The notes: a model not told the origin generated them from the letters alone. 53,752 nt of DNA from Chara braunii (GCA_003427395.1 BFEA01000601.1:480582-534333), one strand, 5' to 3'; positions 41,173 through 51,529 are shown, counted from the stretch's first letter. Numbers and translations: made by a program.

Positions 41173-41480
41173 CGCCCACGAGTCTCTAGGGTCCTTCCCT
41201 GACCACTCAGTCTCAAACTCTTCTAGAGCCTCAGAGACATCTCTCGAACAGAGCGTCGGTGAGTATGAATGTGTCTACGGGGCGATGTGTGGGTCTCTAG
41301 CCTTGGCCAACGCCTGAAGTGGGGAAGGCAACATTACCACTTCAGCGCGAGTAAGAGCGGCTAACACTCCTACTGGCCCGAGGAGTTTCCCTGAGAGCTG
41401 CTCGTAGAAGCACTGCCAGGGTTCGAAGATAAGCCCACCACTGTTAGTGATGCTATCTTCGTGGTGACCTTTTTGCCTCG

Positions 41481-41522
41481 GCATGTTCGTGACGTGTGGC
41501 CATAATTGCCACAGTTCATGCA
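41481..41522 (-). pseudogene. E2 nucleocapsid CCHC zinc knuckle
   Basis: Fourteen codons, CMNCGNYGHTSRTC, give CX2CX4HX4C. They lie in a frame just after the stop that ends the gag frame at 41538, with three intervening codons in the same frame, so one nonsense mutation separates them. 41173-41480 is a Ser-rich, frame-broken gag-pro linker. Confidence 0.8.
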
Positions 41523-41537
41523 AGTGCCCCTGGCAAC

Positions 41538-43296
41538 TCAATCCCTCCACACCTCGTAATCCAAACCAATCTTCACCCATGCGGGTGTCCCTTCGTCTCC
41601 CTGACCCGTGGACTGTACTACCTTCTTCTTCCCGGTCCCTCTAGCCTTTTCCTTGATAGGTGCCACGATTCCCCAATCCGAAGTCTCACTGGCCCCATCC
41701 TGCTCTGTCACCTCCCAAAGGTCTGGGAAATCGTCAATCTCCGTCGTTTGACCATTATGGTCAACGAACATTAACTGACCCTTCTTCTTCCAGTCCTCGG
41801 GGAGTCTCTTCCTACCATCATGAGATACCTTATGCGCAGATCCCAGCTTAGCAAAGTTGTGCTGTTCAACATAGGCCTCATCAACCAGCTTGGTCCTTAC
41901 CTCTGAAGGTAGGCACCGTAGGTAATCTGTCAGGAGAACCTGCTGGTCAAAACGCACACCAGGTACCACGAGAAGGCGTTCTCAGTGTCCGTAAGCTCTC
42001 TAACATCCTTGAACCTGCGGGAACAAAGATTGTTGATAGCATCGGTGGCCTTCTGAGCCCCTTGCGGGTCATGCCACCTGTTATACACGGATCATACGAA
42101 CTCTTCCAATGTCTCGGCCTGTGCCCACGCATCGAAGTTTTGACCGTAGCCCTGTTGCTGCACTAAGCCATTCAACCAGCGGGTTGCTGATCCCTCTAAA
42201 AAAGAGGCAGCCACTACAACATCTTGCTCTGGCCTTGTGAGCTTGTGCCTCACATAAGTAGGCACAATCCTCACCCAGGTGTCCAAGTTCTCTTCCTTCG
42301 TCCTATTTCCAAAGAAGGGCTTGGGATTCATTAGAGGGATCTTAGGCATCCATTGCATAGGCTGCACGAGCCCAGAGTCTATCTCCAGAGAAGGGCTTGG
42401 GATTCATTAGAGGGATATTAGGCATCCATTGCATAGGCTGCACGAGCCCAGAGGCTGTTGCACACTAACCTGGGCCTGGCTTGACAGAGGGAACGTAGTA
42501 ACCACTGTCGTAGATGGTATGGCTGAGACTCTATGAACCGGACCACTAGTTGCTACTAAACCACCTTGAGGGGGTATGCCAAACATAGGGGAGAAAGTTG
42601 ACCCTGTGTGTTGCAGCATCGATGAAGGACCCGCACCCGCAGCAAGAACTACAGCAAACTGCGGCTGCCTCACCGCCGTGCGAGGAACCCGAAGTTCAGC
42701 TAGGATTTGCTTCTGGCCTACCACCAATTCGGCCAGCAATTCCTGCTGGACGTTCTGCGCTTCAGCCACTGAAAGTCAGGCACTACCCAGTATACGACCA
42801 GCAGGATCTAGTGCCTCCTCATCTAGTCCTTCCAGCCTGCCTAGCTCCTGCATTCTACTCCATAGTCTAGCCTTTCTAAGTATGGCTTTTCTTTTCAGCT
42901 CTGCTGCTTCGTCCAGCTGTCGCTGTAGTTCATCTTGAAGTTCTTCTGCATGACGGATTTCTAAGACCTCCGCCGTGAGTTGAGTCTGCTCGCTGACTCG
43001 CAAGCTAGCAATCTGAATAGTGGACCCCTGAGTACCACTCTGGATGACTCCTGACGAAGTGGACTGTGAAGAGGTTTGCGACATGGATGAAGTAGCCATG
43101 GCTGCACCGGTGCTAGCTGAAACTCTAGCCCCTTCACTCTCCTTGCCGCTGCTCTTTCTCTAGCCTCTCTCCGCAATCTTCTCTCGTCTCCTGGATCTAA
43201 CTCCAAGAATGTCAAGGGTCGACTACGAGCAGTCCCACGAGTAGTCCTACGGTCGTCCACTAACAACTCCTCCTCACTAGTGCTTGCATCACTCAT
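41538..43296 (-). pseudogene. E2 gag (several frames)
   Basis: The pieces in order on the minus strand: 43296-42961 opens with MSDASTSEEELLVDDRRTTR and a basic region; 43099-42776 has a Gln/Glu-rich coiled coil (HAEELQDELQRQLDEAAELKR); 42769-42407 a Gln/Ala/Val-rich linker (QNVQQELLAELVVGQKQILA); 42367-42092 the capsid domain (PLMNPKPFFGNRTKEENLD, ASFLEGSATRWLNGLV); 41969-41538 the capsid C-terminal part (DYLRCLPSEVRTKLVDEAYV). The ATG at 43294-43296 is the plausible natural start. Shifts occur near 43090, 42775 and 42390, the last at a 76-bp tandem duplication, and a stop near 42090. Confidence 0.8.
42313..42464 (-). repeat. Tandem duplication, 76-bp unit, in E2 gag
   Basis: AGAAGGGCTTGGGATTCATT starts at 42313 and 42389; only a few differences. 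It disrupts the frame between the linker and the capsid. Confidence 0.95.
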
Positions 43297-43299
43297 GAG

Positions 43300-44551
43300 C
43301 TACAGTGTGTGTGATCTAAAATAGAATCCACACTGAATCCTACCTTAGCTTGACACACAACCGATTATGAATCACAACTAATTTCGGTCGGATGGAACAA
43401 AAACAGTTACGTGATATAGTGACAACTAATGTCAGGTCCTACAGAATATATTAAATCTATTTTTAGATTACCCTAGAACAGATTGCAATATAGCAAAGAT
43501 CTAGTCTGTCTGTAGTTGTCTGTCAGTTGTTAGTCAAGTCTGTAACAACTAGATAATCAAAAATAAAAATAACATCTCCTGTTGGAGATGTATGCTTGAT
43601 GGCAGATTGTCTGTTGATTGCCACCACTAACAGTTACCGGAATCCCCCCTCCCCCCTGTATCCTTCTTGAGTGGTCTCTTTGTGTTGACGCCCTGAGCAT
43701 CTGGTTGAGCAGCGTGTCTGAGGGTGTGCAATCCGGCCCACCCCTGTGCCCCAAGTCAACGCCGAACATGCCAGCCCCTGCACTCTTATTTACCCTCGCA
43801 TGCAACGAGCCTTGATCTGGCTGATCAGGAGGAATTTAAGGAGCGCCCCCATCTACGCTGGAATTATTTAACGTCGCAGATAGGACAACGATCGCAACCA
43901 GATTCAAATCCGAGTCCCCAGCCAGAAATATTTAAAGACGGTCTGGAAAGCGTCTGTCCAAAAGGGCTAGCATGCCCTGCATGACCTTTATTGCGCAAGC
44001 AGCAGAACCAAGGACTTGCGGCAAAGCATGCGTGTACTAGTCCCAACGGGTTGGCATGGTGATCGTGACCCGAGTGCTTCGTCCAAGGCCCTTCAGAGGC
44101 TCTGCCCGTCCCCCACCAGCTTGCTGCCCAGGAAGAATGTTGACTCTCAAGGTTGAGCGCTCGCGACACCTCACATCGAGAGGACTCTAAAGACAGAACC
44201 CACTTCCTCACGGTAAGAAATAACGAAGAGGGTAGATACGGAAGAGAGCAACGTACCTCATAAATGCCCCAACCACAGATTTCTCACTGGCAACCTGATG
44301 TGCACTTACGATGACCGGTCTTTGCCTCGGCACAACCAACAGCAGAATGTGGTTCCACCTCGGCTTAATATGCCACATCAGCGAGCTCTCATCATCCAAC
44401 ATACACCGCATATGTCACCACATAGCTCCCCGACGCGCCCACACTACCCTGGGCCGCCTAATGTTCAACGCCAATGCCTTATCACTGCCCCACACCTTAT
44501 GCTAAGCACCAATGGCTATTGCGAAGAACCAATGAAGCGCAATATGAACCA
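43300..44551 (-). other. E2 untranslated leader
   Basis: Between the PBS and the gag start. No conserved coding frame and no cluster of TGACGTGGCA motifs like that of E1. Small chance ORFs only. Confidence 0.5.
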
Positions 44552-44563
44552 GCTCCGATACCA
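44552..44563 (-). other. Primer-binding site of E2 (initiator-Met tRNA type)
   Basis: On the minus strand TGGTATCGGAGC, three bases after the LTR end TTGCA, identical to that of E1. Confidence 0.85.
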
Positions 44564-44566
44564 AAT

Positions 44567-45663
44567 TGCAAGGAAAATAAGCAACAGCGACATGACAATT
44601 CCAGATCACACCATCACATTGAAAGTTAGATAGTCACACTGTGTCCAGAGAGCAGCATTGCACCAATAATACACCAATGGAGGTTCGTAGCACTGAAAAC
44701 CAATGTTCATGGAGAGCATACTCGCTCCTCTCAACACAAGAGTCCAGTTCCTTCACACTCACAATTGGCGCTCGATGCCCAGCCTCCTCCTACACAGGTA
44801 CTACAGCCTACAAAATAACAATGCAACTGTTGATATCAGCGGCAGCCCGAAGTACTTGAAGATGTTGCCCATGCAGACCATCGCCAATACAAGGTAAGTG
44901 CCCTCACATCATCATCATCATCATCATCATCCTTCACCTATCCCCTGACCACACCCACGTTTGTCCTCTTTTTCACCCGAAGACCACCCCTGCGCCTCAC
45001 TGTGTATCCAAGCCGAGCCCGCTATGGAGGCTGGCTATGGCGCTGCCCTCAACAGCGCCCTGCTCCCACACAAGACGGCATGTGCGCAGCCTCTTGCTCC
45101 AATATCGATAGTCAGCCCGCGAGCAATCGCTCCAACAGCGCTGCCACCAGCCAGCAAGTGACCGAATGAGGCTGCCTGGAGTGAGCTCTTTCCTTTATGG
45201 AAAAAGCTGGCCTACTCGCGCAGCCTGGCTGCACTGAACTGGGCCCAAAAGCTTCCGGAAGGACCCAGGAGGCTGCCTGTGTACAGCTACTGGGCTGCTG
45301 GGCCTCGTTCGGTTGGGCGCCCAACTGTCTCTGTATAATGCTGCGAATCATGCCCAGGGCCTGCATTCTTTGGAAAGGCCCGGAGGGCCGTGGAAATGTG
45401 TTTGTTGCTCAACCTGTGTTTCTCTCAACCAACTGAACTTTTATCTTGCATCTTTTATTTGTTGACTTAAATTCTACAACAATAAATAAAATTCCCATGG
45501 CACGTCGCAACTGCCTGGACCCAAAATATGAAATTGACAGTTGAGGGCCTCTTGCAAAAAGCCAGGCCCGCCTTCACTTAGGGCGGGCACCTCCGCCTTC
45601 ACTTAGGGAGAGTAATGCTGCAAACAGGGCCCCATAGGCCTACCGAGGACCGTGATCGTCGCA
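44567..45663 (-). mobile_element. 5' LTR of E2 (family B)
   Basis: 1097 bases, beginning TGCGACGATC and ending TTCCTTGCA on the minus strand. It is collinear with the solo LTR at 2791-3833 and the 3' LTR at 37892-38865. It has a roughly 50-base AT-rich extra piece near 45435-45500 absent from the other copies. The inner palindrome (about 45185-45211) has one mutated arm base. Confidence 0.85.
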
Positions 45664-45775
45664 TAGGGCCTACCGGGAGGAAAAAGGCCTAGCCTTTGGC
45701 GAGGCCAGTTTGGGTACCCTTGAACCGGTGTGTCGGGCCTGTGGAGGCCCGTGTGAAGTCGCAGACTGTAACACA
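45664..45775 (-). mobile_element. Start of the E3 3' LTR
   Basis: On the minus strand TGTGTTACAGTCTGCGAC follows the polypurine tract GGGGGGAAG (45784-45776). It is interrupted after 112 bases by E2 and resumes at 37887. Confidence 0.75.
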
Positions 45776-45784
45776 CTTCCCCCC
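45776..45784 (-). other. Polypurine tract of element E3
   Basis: GGGGGGAAG on the minus strand, 14 bases after the integrase stop and immediately before TGTGTTACAG. Confidence 0.8.
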
Positions 45785-45797
45785 TTAAAAGACCGAG

Positions 45798-47351
45798 CTA
45801 CCTGCGAGAGCGAAGTTGTCTGTCCAATACCAGGGTGGGTCGGGAGGGACGAACTTTGTCCTTCGCACGTCTCCGGTTCTCGTAGTTGAAGAAGATGAGT
45901 GGTACAGATGCCTGTAAGTCTGCGCAGGAGATCCAACGAGTGTCATCAGGGTCGCACTGCTTGAATGTGACTTCGTATTGCATCGGTTTGTTGCCAAACT
46001 TGCGGTGCCTGATGACACGGTCAACTTCCTGGTGTCCGTCCATAGAGGGCGCGTCTTGTGATCGTCCGCCCGGGAACTCATCCTCGGAAGGTGGCGTGTA
46101 GATGGCCAGCTTTGACGCATGGAAGCCCAGGTGCCCACGGAGGTGTGGTGGGATGACAATCACAAAGGAAGGTCCTGCAGGGTCGTCGCCGGCTGCAGAA
46201 GTTACCTTCCATGGTCCAAACCATTTCCGGAGGAGTTTGCGGGAAACGTCCCTCTCGAGCGCAAATTCCTCAGCGAGGACCCAAACAAGGTCTCCTTTGC
46301 GGAAAGGACATGGGAGTCGACGTCGGTTGGCTTGTCGCTTCATGTGGATTTGAGCCTTTTGCATGTTTGCGCGGGCTTTGATCAGCATGTCCCGGTACTT
46401 TCGAACGGAAGCGGGAGAGCAAGCGACGTCTATGTCGGCGGCCCGTGGTAGAAGAAGACCGGCAAAGACTCGGGCTTTCTCTCCACCGTGATGCAACTCG
46501 AATGGAGTGATGCAGATTGTCGGGTGCACCGAAGTGTTATAGGCGAACTCGATGTCGGTTAGCCGGTCAACCCAATCTTGCTGGTCGGGACAGATGAGTG
46601 TACGTAACATCATTTGAGCGGTTTGATGCGCTCGTTCCGACAGTCCATCTGTCTGCGGGTGCCGTGCGGAACTCGGCTTCATAGTCGAACCGAACTCCGT
46701 CATGAGGGAAGTCCAGAAGGCGGACATGAAGCGAGTGTCTCTGTTGCTCACAATATCTTCCGGAACACCGCGGCATGTAATCCAGCCGGTGTGCAAGAGT
46801 CGAGCGAGCTCGGGAGCTGTAGCACGATACTTGCATGGGAGAAAGAGAGCGTCCTTGCTCAAACGGTCAACGACCGTGAGAATGTCGTCATGACTGAGGC
46901 GATCGCGGGGGAACAGGCCTGTAACATCCATATCAATGGAGAGGCGAGGTGCCCGAGGAATCGGCATCGGTTTCAATTCCCCATAAGATCGACCTTTGTT
47001 ACGATGGCAAACTACGCATGACTCAATGTACCTCGTGACGTCATGAAGAACGTCGGGCCAATAAAAACGTTGGCGGAGGCGAGCCAATGTGCGGCTCACA
47101 CCAAGGTGTGTCGAAAGTCGTGCGTCGTGGAATTCGCCAAGAAGGCGAGTCCGTAAGATGCGATCTTGGGGCACCACTAACAAGTCCTTCCCTCTCGTGT
47201 GGAGGAGGAACCCGTCGGAGATACGATAATGACCAGCCGACGGGTGATCCGATGATAGGTCCGCATAAAGCGTAGAGTAAGTCGGATCGGACTTGTAGCC
47301 GCTGACGAAATGCTGCTGCAGATCGTCGTCGAGGTCGAACGTCGTGGTCAC
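45798..47351 (-). CDS. E3 integrase with zinc finger, DDE core and chromodomain (intact frame)
   Basis: This is 517 codons without a stop, the only intact retroelement domain block here. The zinc finger is H75, H82, C112, C115 (EFHDARLSTHLG, SCVVCHRNKG). The catalytic triad is D142 (SIDMDVTG), D205 (IVSNRDTRF) and E239 (HPQTDGLSER), with the usual D-33-E spacing. The GPF/Y-like part is KWFGPWKV and PPHLRGHLGFHASKL; the end, HQEVDRVIRHRKF ... YEVTFKQCDPDDTRWISCADL, reads as a chromodomain, so E3 looks like a chromovirus. The start shown is just the opening of the frame; in life it would be cut from a polyprotein. Since RNase H is in another frame upstream, it is not expressed normally. Confidence 0.9.
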   Translation of the reverse strand: MTTTFDLDDDLQQHFVSGYKSDPTYSTLYADLSSDHPSAGHYRISDGFLLHTRGKDLLVVPQDRILRTRLLGEFHDARLSTHLGVSRTLARLRQRFYWPDVLHDVTRYIESCVVCHRNKGRSYGELKPMPIPRAPRLSIDMDVTGLFPRDRLSHDDILTVVDRLSKDALFLPCKYRATAPELARLLHTGWITCRGVPEDIVSNRDTRFMSAFWTSLMTEFGSTMKPSSARHPQTDGLSERAHQTAQMMLRTLICPDQQDWVDRLTDIEFAYNTSVHPTICITPFELHHGGEKARVFAGLLLPRAADIDVACSPASVRKYRDMLIKARANMQKAQIHMKRQANRRRLPCPFRKGDLVWVLAEEFALERDVSRKLLRKWFGPWKVTSAAGDDPAGPSFVIVIPPHLRGHLGFHASKLAIYTPPSEDEFPGGRSQDAPSMDGHQEVDRVIRHRKFGNKPMQYEVTFKQCDPDDTRWISCADLQASVPLIFFNYENRRRAKDKVRPSRPTLVLDRQLRSRR

Positions 47352-47372
47352 AAGGGCACAAAGATCGGGTCA

Positions 47373-47675
47373 TCATAAGAGGGCGTCCGCTGCTCGATTG
47401 GCGGGACCGGAAATGTGGCACGGCTCAAAGTCGAACTGGTCGATGTAATACATCCATCGACCGATCGTGCTTGTGCCCGTGTCCTGCGTTTTGTAGAAGG
47501 TTAACGGATTGTTGTTTGTGTTCCATCTAAAACACCGACGATGGAGAAGAAAGTGGCGCCACTGTTTGAGAACGGTGACAAACGCGAGTAGCTCTTTCTT
47601 CCTAGCGTCGTCGAGAATGTTGATGGGAGGCACTTTTTGGGAGAAATACTCGACCGGGTGCCAACCATCCGGCAT
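47373..47675 (-). pseudogene. E3 RNase H
   Basis: 100 codons: GWHPVEYFSQKV, ELLAFVTVLKQWRHFLL, then PLTFYKTQDTG, IGRWMYYIDQFDFEPCHI and NRAADALL, the usual end of gypsy RNase H. The first catalytic segment (ITDASGYDIGVVLEQ) is in the preceding frame, so a shift lies near 47665. Confidence 0.8.
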
Positions 47676-48552
47676 TGTTCCAATACCACACCAATATCGT
47701 ACCCGGAAGCATCCGTAATCACTTTGGTGGGTAGGGTGGGATCATAGATACGGTGGGCCGGTGCGTCTTGCATCGCCGCCTTCAACGTATTGAAGGCGTC
47801 ACGAGCTGCATCGTCGAACTCGAATGGTACCTTCGGGGACTGGAATCTCGACAAAGGAGCTGCCACTTGGGAGTAAGACTCGACGAAACGCTGATAGTAT
47901 CCAGCCAAACCCATGAAAGAGCATACGTCTGTCGTGCAACGGAATTCCGACCAGTCCACGATGGCTTGGATCTTGTCCGCTAAGGGACGAATGCCTTTCG
48001 ACGTCACATAATGCCCTAAGTACTCGAGCTCTTGTTTGGCGAATTCACACTTGTCGCGGTTTGCTTTGTATTTGGCTGCTCGCAAACGATCCAAAACAGC
48101 GCGAAGGTGTACGAGGTGCTCGTCAAGGTAGATGAAGACGGTACAATCGAGCAAGTCTCGGAACTCAGTCGTCATGGCTGCTTGGAAAGTTGTCGGGGCA
48201 TTGGTGAGTCCAAATGGCATCACGACCCACTCAAAATGCCCATACCGCGTTTTGAAAGCGGTCTTGTACCGGTCTTGAGGCTGGATTTCGATCTGGTGGT
48301 AACCCGACTTCAAGTCCAACTTCAAGAAGTACGTCGCGCCGCCCAACAGCTCGAGGAGATCATCGATCCGAGGGAGAGGGCGACGTTCTTAACGGTTTGT
48401 GCGTTAAGTTTTCGATAGTCAATGCACAGTCGTAGGTCCTTGTTCTTCTTCCGAACGAAGAGAACTGGTGCACAGTATGGCAAATAACTAGGGCGAATCC
48501 AGCCCTTGTCGAGAAGGTCATCCAGTTGTGCGGGCTCATGCGGTAAATGCAT
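47501..48552 (-). pseudogene. E3 reverse transcriptase with deletion at the catalytic motif
   Basis: 48552-48322 holds [27 protein letters not shown] and [14 protein letters not shown]. After a shift near 48370, 48346-47501 holds [36 protein letters not shown] and then TVFIYLDEHLVHLRAVLDRL. Homologues read YLDDI..YS....EHL there, so about ten codons including the second Asp of YLDD are deleted and the frame is kept. ELEYLGHYVTSKGIRP and FMGLAGYYQRFVESYS follow, then the start of RNase H. The polymerase site is destroyed. Confidence 0.85.
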
Positions 48553-49556
48553 CCACGCGGAGGGACGGCACCAGCCTCGAGAGTGATCCCGTGACGTATG
48601 GGTCGATCCGGAACCGTTCTGGTGGGAGCCTCGAAGACGTCTCCATACTTGTCCAAGAGGTGAGTAATGCGTGGGTCCGACGGTGACGCGGCTGGTCCGT
48701 CCGGCGAGGGGAGGGCATGTAAGAAAACAAGGCCCATCTCCTCAACGTCGTTCCGAGCTACAGCGTCGTGAATCCTCGCAACGGAAACCACGTGACAAGC
48801 AATCGAAGTGCAAGGGGTCGCGACCGTACACGGGACTAACACTCCGTTCCGATAATGGACGTGAACGGTTCGGTCATGAAAGTTCATTGGATGATCGGCG
48901 CTACGCAACCAAGACATGCCTAGAATCATGTCAAACTTGGTGTCGAGGATGTCGAAAGACACCAGCTTGCACGCAAGGGGCGCAAAGTATATCGGGACCC
49001 CGTCAATGCATCGGTCGATCGACTTTTGCGTGCGGCCGTCCGTGAGTGTAACTTGCGTAGGTTGCGTCTTCCTTCGAACGCGAGGGCCAAGGCCTGCGCG
49101 GGCCATAAAGGTTTGGCTCATGAAATTGTGAGATGCTCCGCAATCAATCAAGGCACTACAAGTTGCCTTTCCGATTTGAATGCGGATATAGAGCGAAGGC
49201 GCGTCGATTTCGGCGTGCCTTTGGGTGGCATACTCGCGGTCAATCTTCGCAAGATAGGAGCGGAGGTCGCCAACCACTATTCCGTCGTCTGTCAACGGAG
49301 CTGGTATTGCAGCGTGCAAGTGGGAGCGTAGATTTGCCATCAAGGCGTTACAATGCGGCCTTGGCAAGGTTCCGGTTGAGGGTAGAGGCATCCAAGCGAA
49401 GTCCTCTCTCGTGAGCGGGTCAAGGTCCTCAAGTCTTGACCACGCCGTCGAGTCCTCGAAAATCAGTGGCGAGCTGACCGGTTCACTTGCCGACGGTGTA
49501 CAGGCTGCGCATACGCTATCTAAATGCACGTGGCTAGGCTGGTCTAATGGTGGCAC
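48553..49556 (-). pseudogene. E3 protease and linker to RT
   Basis: The open frame 49556-48360 contains an acidic N-terminal linker, IGKATCSALIDCGASHNFMS (residues 129-148, active site DCG at 138-140 instead of D[ST]G), FDILDTKFDMILGMSWLRS, and the pre-RT segment [34 protein letters not shown]. After that the frame is lost near 48545 and the remaining codons to 48360 are out of register with RT. The frame opens with GTG, not a real start. Confidence 0.8.
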
Positions 49557-49746
49557 CAGCTGGCGGCATAATCCTTGTACGTAGCACGAGAATCAACGAC
49601 TAACGCATGCTCCCCGATAGTGATATCGATTGCTAGCAAGGCAACCGGTTCCGACGGAGTGAGGAGAGGCGTCGCCCCTCTCCTTGCGTAACTCAATTTC
49701 CCGAGTTAGCTGGACGGGGTACGCGTGCCTTGCCCTTGTCCGATTA

Positions 49747-49785
49747 TTGTGCGGTAGTGTGGTTCACACTATTGCACCATAGGCA
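49747..49785 (-). pseudogene. E3 zinc knuckle remnant
   Basis: WYGYCLWCNSVNHTTAQ followed by a stop: CX2CX4H is present, the fourth ligand Cys is replaced by TAA. It lies between the gag and protease frames as expected for nucleocapsid. Confidence 0.6.
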
Positions 49786-49830
49786 ATATCCGTACCATTG
49801 ACGAAGGTCAAATACTTCCTTGGTAATGTT

Positions 49831-50661
49831 TTATGTCGTCCATGGTTTCTGCCCAGTTCCCGTCGATGTCATCGCTTGTGTCGCTTTGTTCTTTCGAACT
49901 CTCTTGGGATTCTTCGGCGGGAGCACCACAACAACTCCTCCATCACTTGAGGATGCTGCTGCGACGTGGAGATCGATTGATTCGTTAGGAATCACGGCAT
50001 TGTCATGTGTCGGCCGTTCGTAGCCTTTCTTAGCCACATAATGCGGCTGGGACTGCCGTTCGTTAGTGGCCTTGTCATCCTTGTCATCCGTTTGGATGAC
50101 CAGGTCCGCACGATCCAGAATAGCCTGGAATGAGGCATAGTCGTACTCGTTGCCGAGTGCCGTCCGCAGTCCTACACACGATCGCGAAAAGAACTTGGAA
50201 CGTTGATTTGGGAAACTCAAGTCGAAGCCTGAAGTGGTTACTATCTTCTGCCACTTGATCGTCCAGTCTCGAGCTGGCATGTTCCCTTGTGAGCTGGAGT
50301 AGACGTCGTTCATGGCCACCTTTACAACGTTGCGGACCATGAATCGAGTGTGCAACATTTGCTCGAACTGCTTCCACGGAATGTGCGTGTGCAGTTGGGC
50401 AATGGTGCATTTCAGATTAGCCGCGGTATGATTCAACCATGCCTGTGCTCCTCCAATGAGGAGGAGGTGGAGCGCTTTCATCATGTCGTCGGCCGGTACA
50501 GAGTGGCAGGATGCTTCGGTGAGGAAGGATTGCCACCATGTCAAAGCGTCTCTCTTGTTGTAGTCAAACTTGCCGATGTTAAAGCGTGGCATCTTGTATG
50601 CCTTTGTAGCGGCGTCCGGTCTTGACTGCAGTTTGGTGATGTCCGTTTTGATGGCGGCCAC
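49831..50661 (-). pseudogene. E3 gag, capsid region
   Basis: 276 codons with KMPRFNIGKFDYNKRDALTW, WWQSFLTEASC, LLLIGGAQAWLNHTAA, WKQFEQMLHTRF and SQGNMPARDWTIKWQKI, a retrotransposon-gag capsid domain; then an Asp/Lys-rich tail. The upstream start is lost in a frame-broken stretch (50662-51049). It forms the particle shell. Confidence 0.8.
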
Positions 50662-51049
50662 CTTGCTGCTGATTGTGGCCGGACTAGTGACGTCACCTAG
50701 TTCGCCGATAATAGTGACGACATGGTCGATGCGCTCCCCGAGCTGCTTCGCCGTGTCTGTCGTGCAGCCTGGCGCTACTGAGCCCTTAGCCTCGATGCTG
50801 TTGATGCGTGTGTGGTGGTGGTGTTTAAGAGCTGTTGCTGTTGTTGCTGATGTGTGGCGGCAGCGCGAACAGCGATTGTTAAGGCTGCAGCATCTTTCTG
50901 CTGCATTTGTCTCAACTGTCTGCCCTCGTGTATCTCCACTGTCAACATCGTATTGTTCCCATCACCGCCCTCATCATGGTCAGCATCAGGTTAGCCAGGT
51001 TACTCCTTTCTGCCTCCGCCGGGGTCGGATCCACCTGCTCATCCGAAGG

Positions 51050-51529
51050 CTAAAAAAACACGCCTTGGAGTAGTGCTGTCCAGCGACTCTCGTTCTGAGT
51101 CAAGGATTCCATGCTGATGGCGTTCCGCTTGTCTCGAACCGTCACGTCAGCCTCAGCAATTCGCAGAGCTTGGGCTGCCGCCTCATTGGCAAGACGCTGT
51201 CGTTCTGCCTCTGCTGCCTCCTGCTCGGCCTTAGCGACGGCATCTGTAAATGCCTGTACCCGCTGAAGGTAATCTGACAGCGTCTCGTGGTCCCCTTGGA
51301 CCGGACATGCGGGAAGAGCCCCGTTGGTAAACGGTACTGCAGTTGCTGTACTCGATGTCGCTGGAGTCGTTCGCCTGCTGAGCCGCTGTTGCTGATACTT
51401 TGTTCGTGGAGGTAACACAGAGTGGCTACGAACTGCGATCCTGGCACTGCGTCGTGGCAGTGCCCCGGTGTCCTGTTCCGTCGACATCAGCACAGGCTGA
51501 TGTGGTACTTGAGAAGTCCCGGTGGTCAC
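51050..51529 (-). pseudogene. E3 gag, N-terminal region with coiled coil
   Basis: 159 codons: a basic region (RRSARIAVRSHSVLPPRTKY) and an Ala/Glu coiled coil (AVAKAEQEAAEAERQRLANE). It ends in GVFF at a run of seven Ts (on the minus strand), a likely slippage site; the sequence after it (PSDEQVDPTPAEAERSN) fits gag in the next frame. The frame opens with GTG; a true start was not identified. Confidence 0.55.

Larger units (their letters stand above)
37892..45663 (-). mobile_element. Element E2: Ty3/gypsy retrotransposon with LTR family B, 3' pol deleted
   Basis: On the minus strand: 5' LTR 45663-44567, PBS 44563-44552, leader, gag (43296 to about 41480), protease (41172-40669), RT (40678-39668), RNase H and N-terminal integrase (39660-38866), directly fused to the 3' LTR (38865-37892). 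TAGG on both sides (37888-37891, 45664-45667) is a 4-bp target duplication. The element is inserted in the 3' LTR of E3. Frames are interrupted by several single-base shifts, one stop and two tandem duplications. The internal deletion removes the integrase core and the start of the 3' LTR. Confidence 0.85.

Noticed and set aside
44567-45663. One LTR shared by E2 and E3 in a tandem LTR-element-LTR-element array
   Set aside because: The TAGG duplication and the separate E3 LTR start at 45775 show insertion of E2 into the E3 LTR.
45785-46836. Additional frames overlapping the E3 integrase on both strands
   Set aside because: They are shadows of the 517-codon integrase frame.
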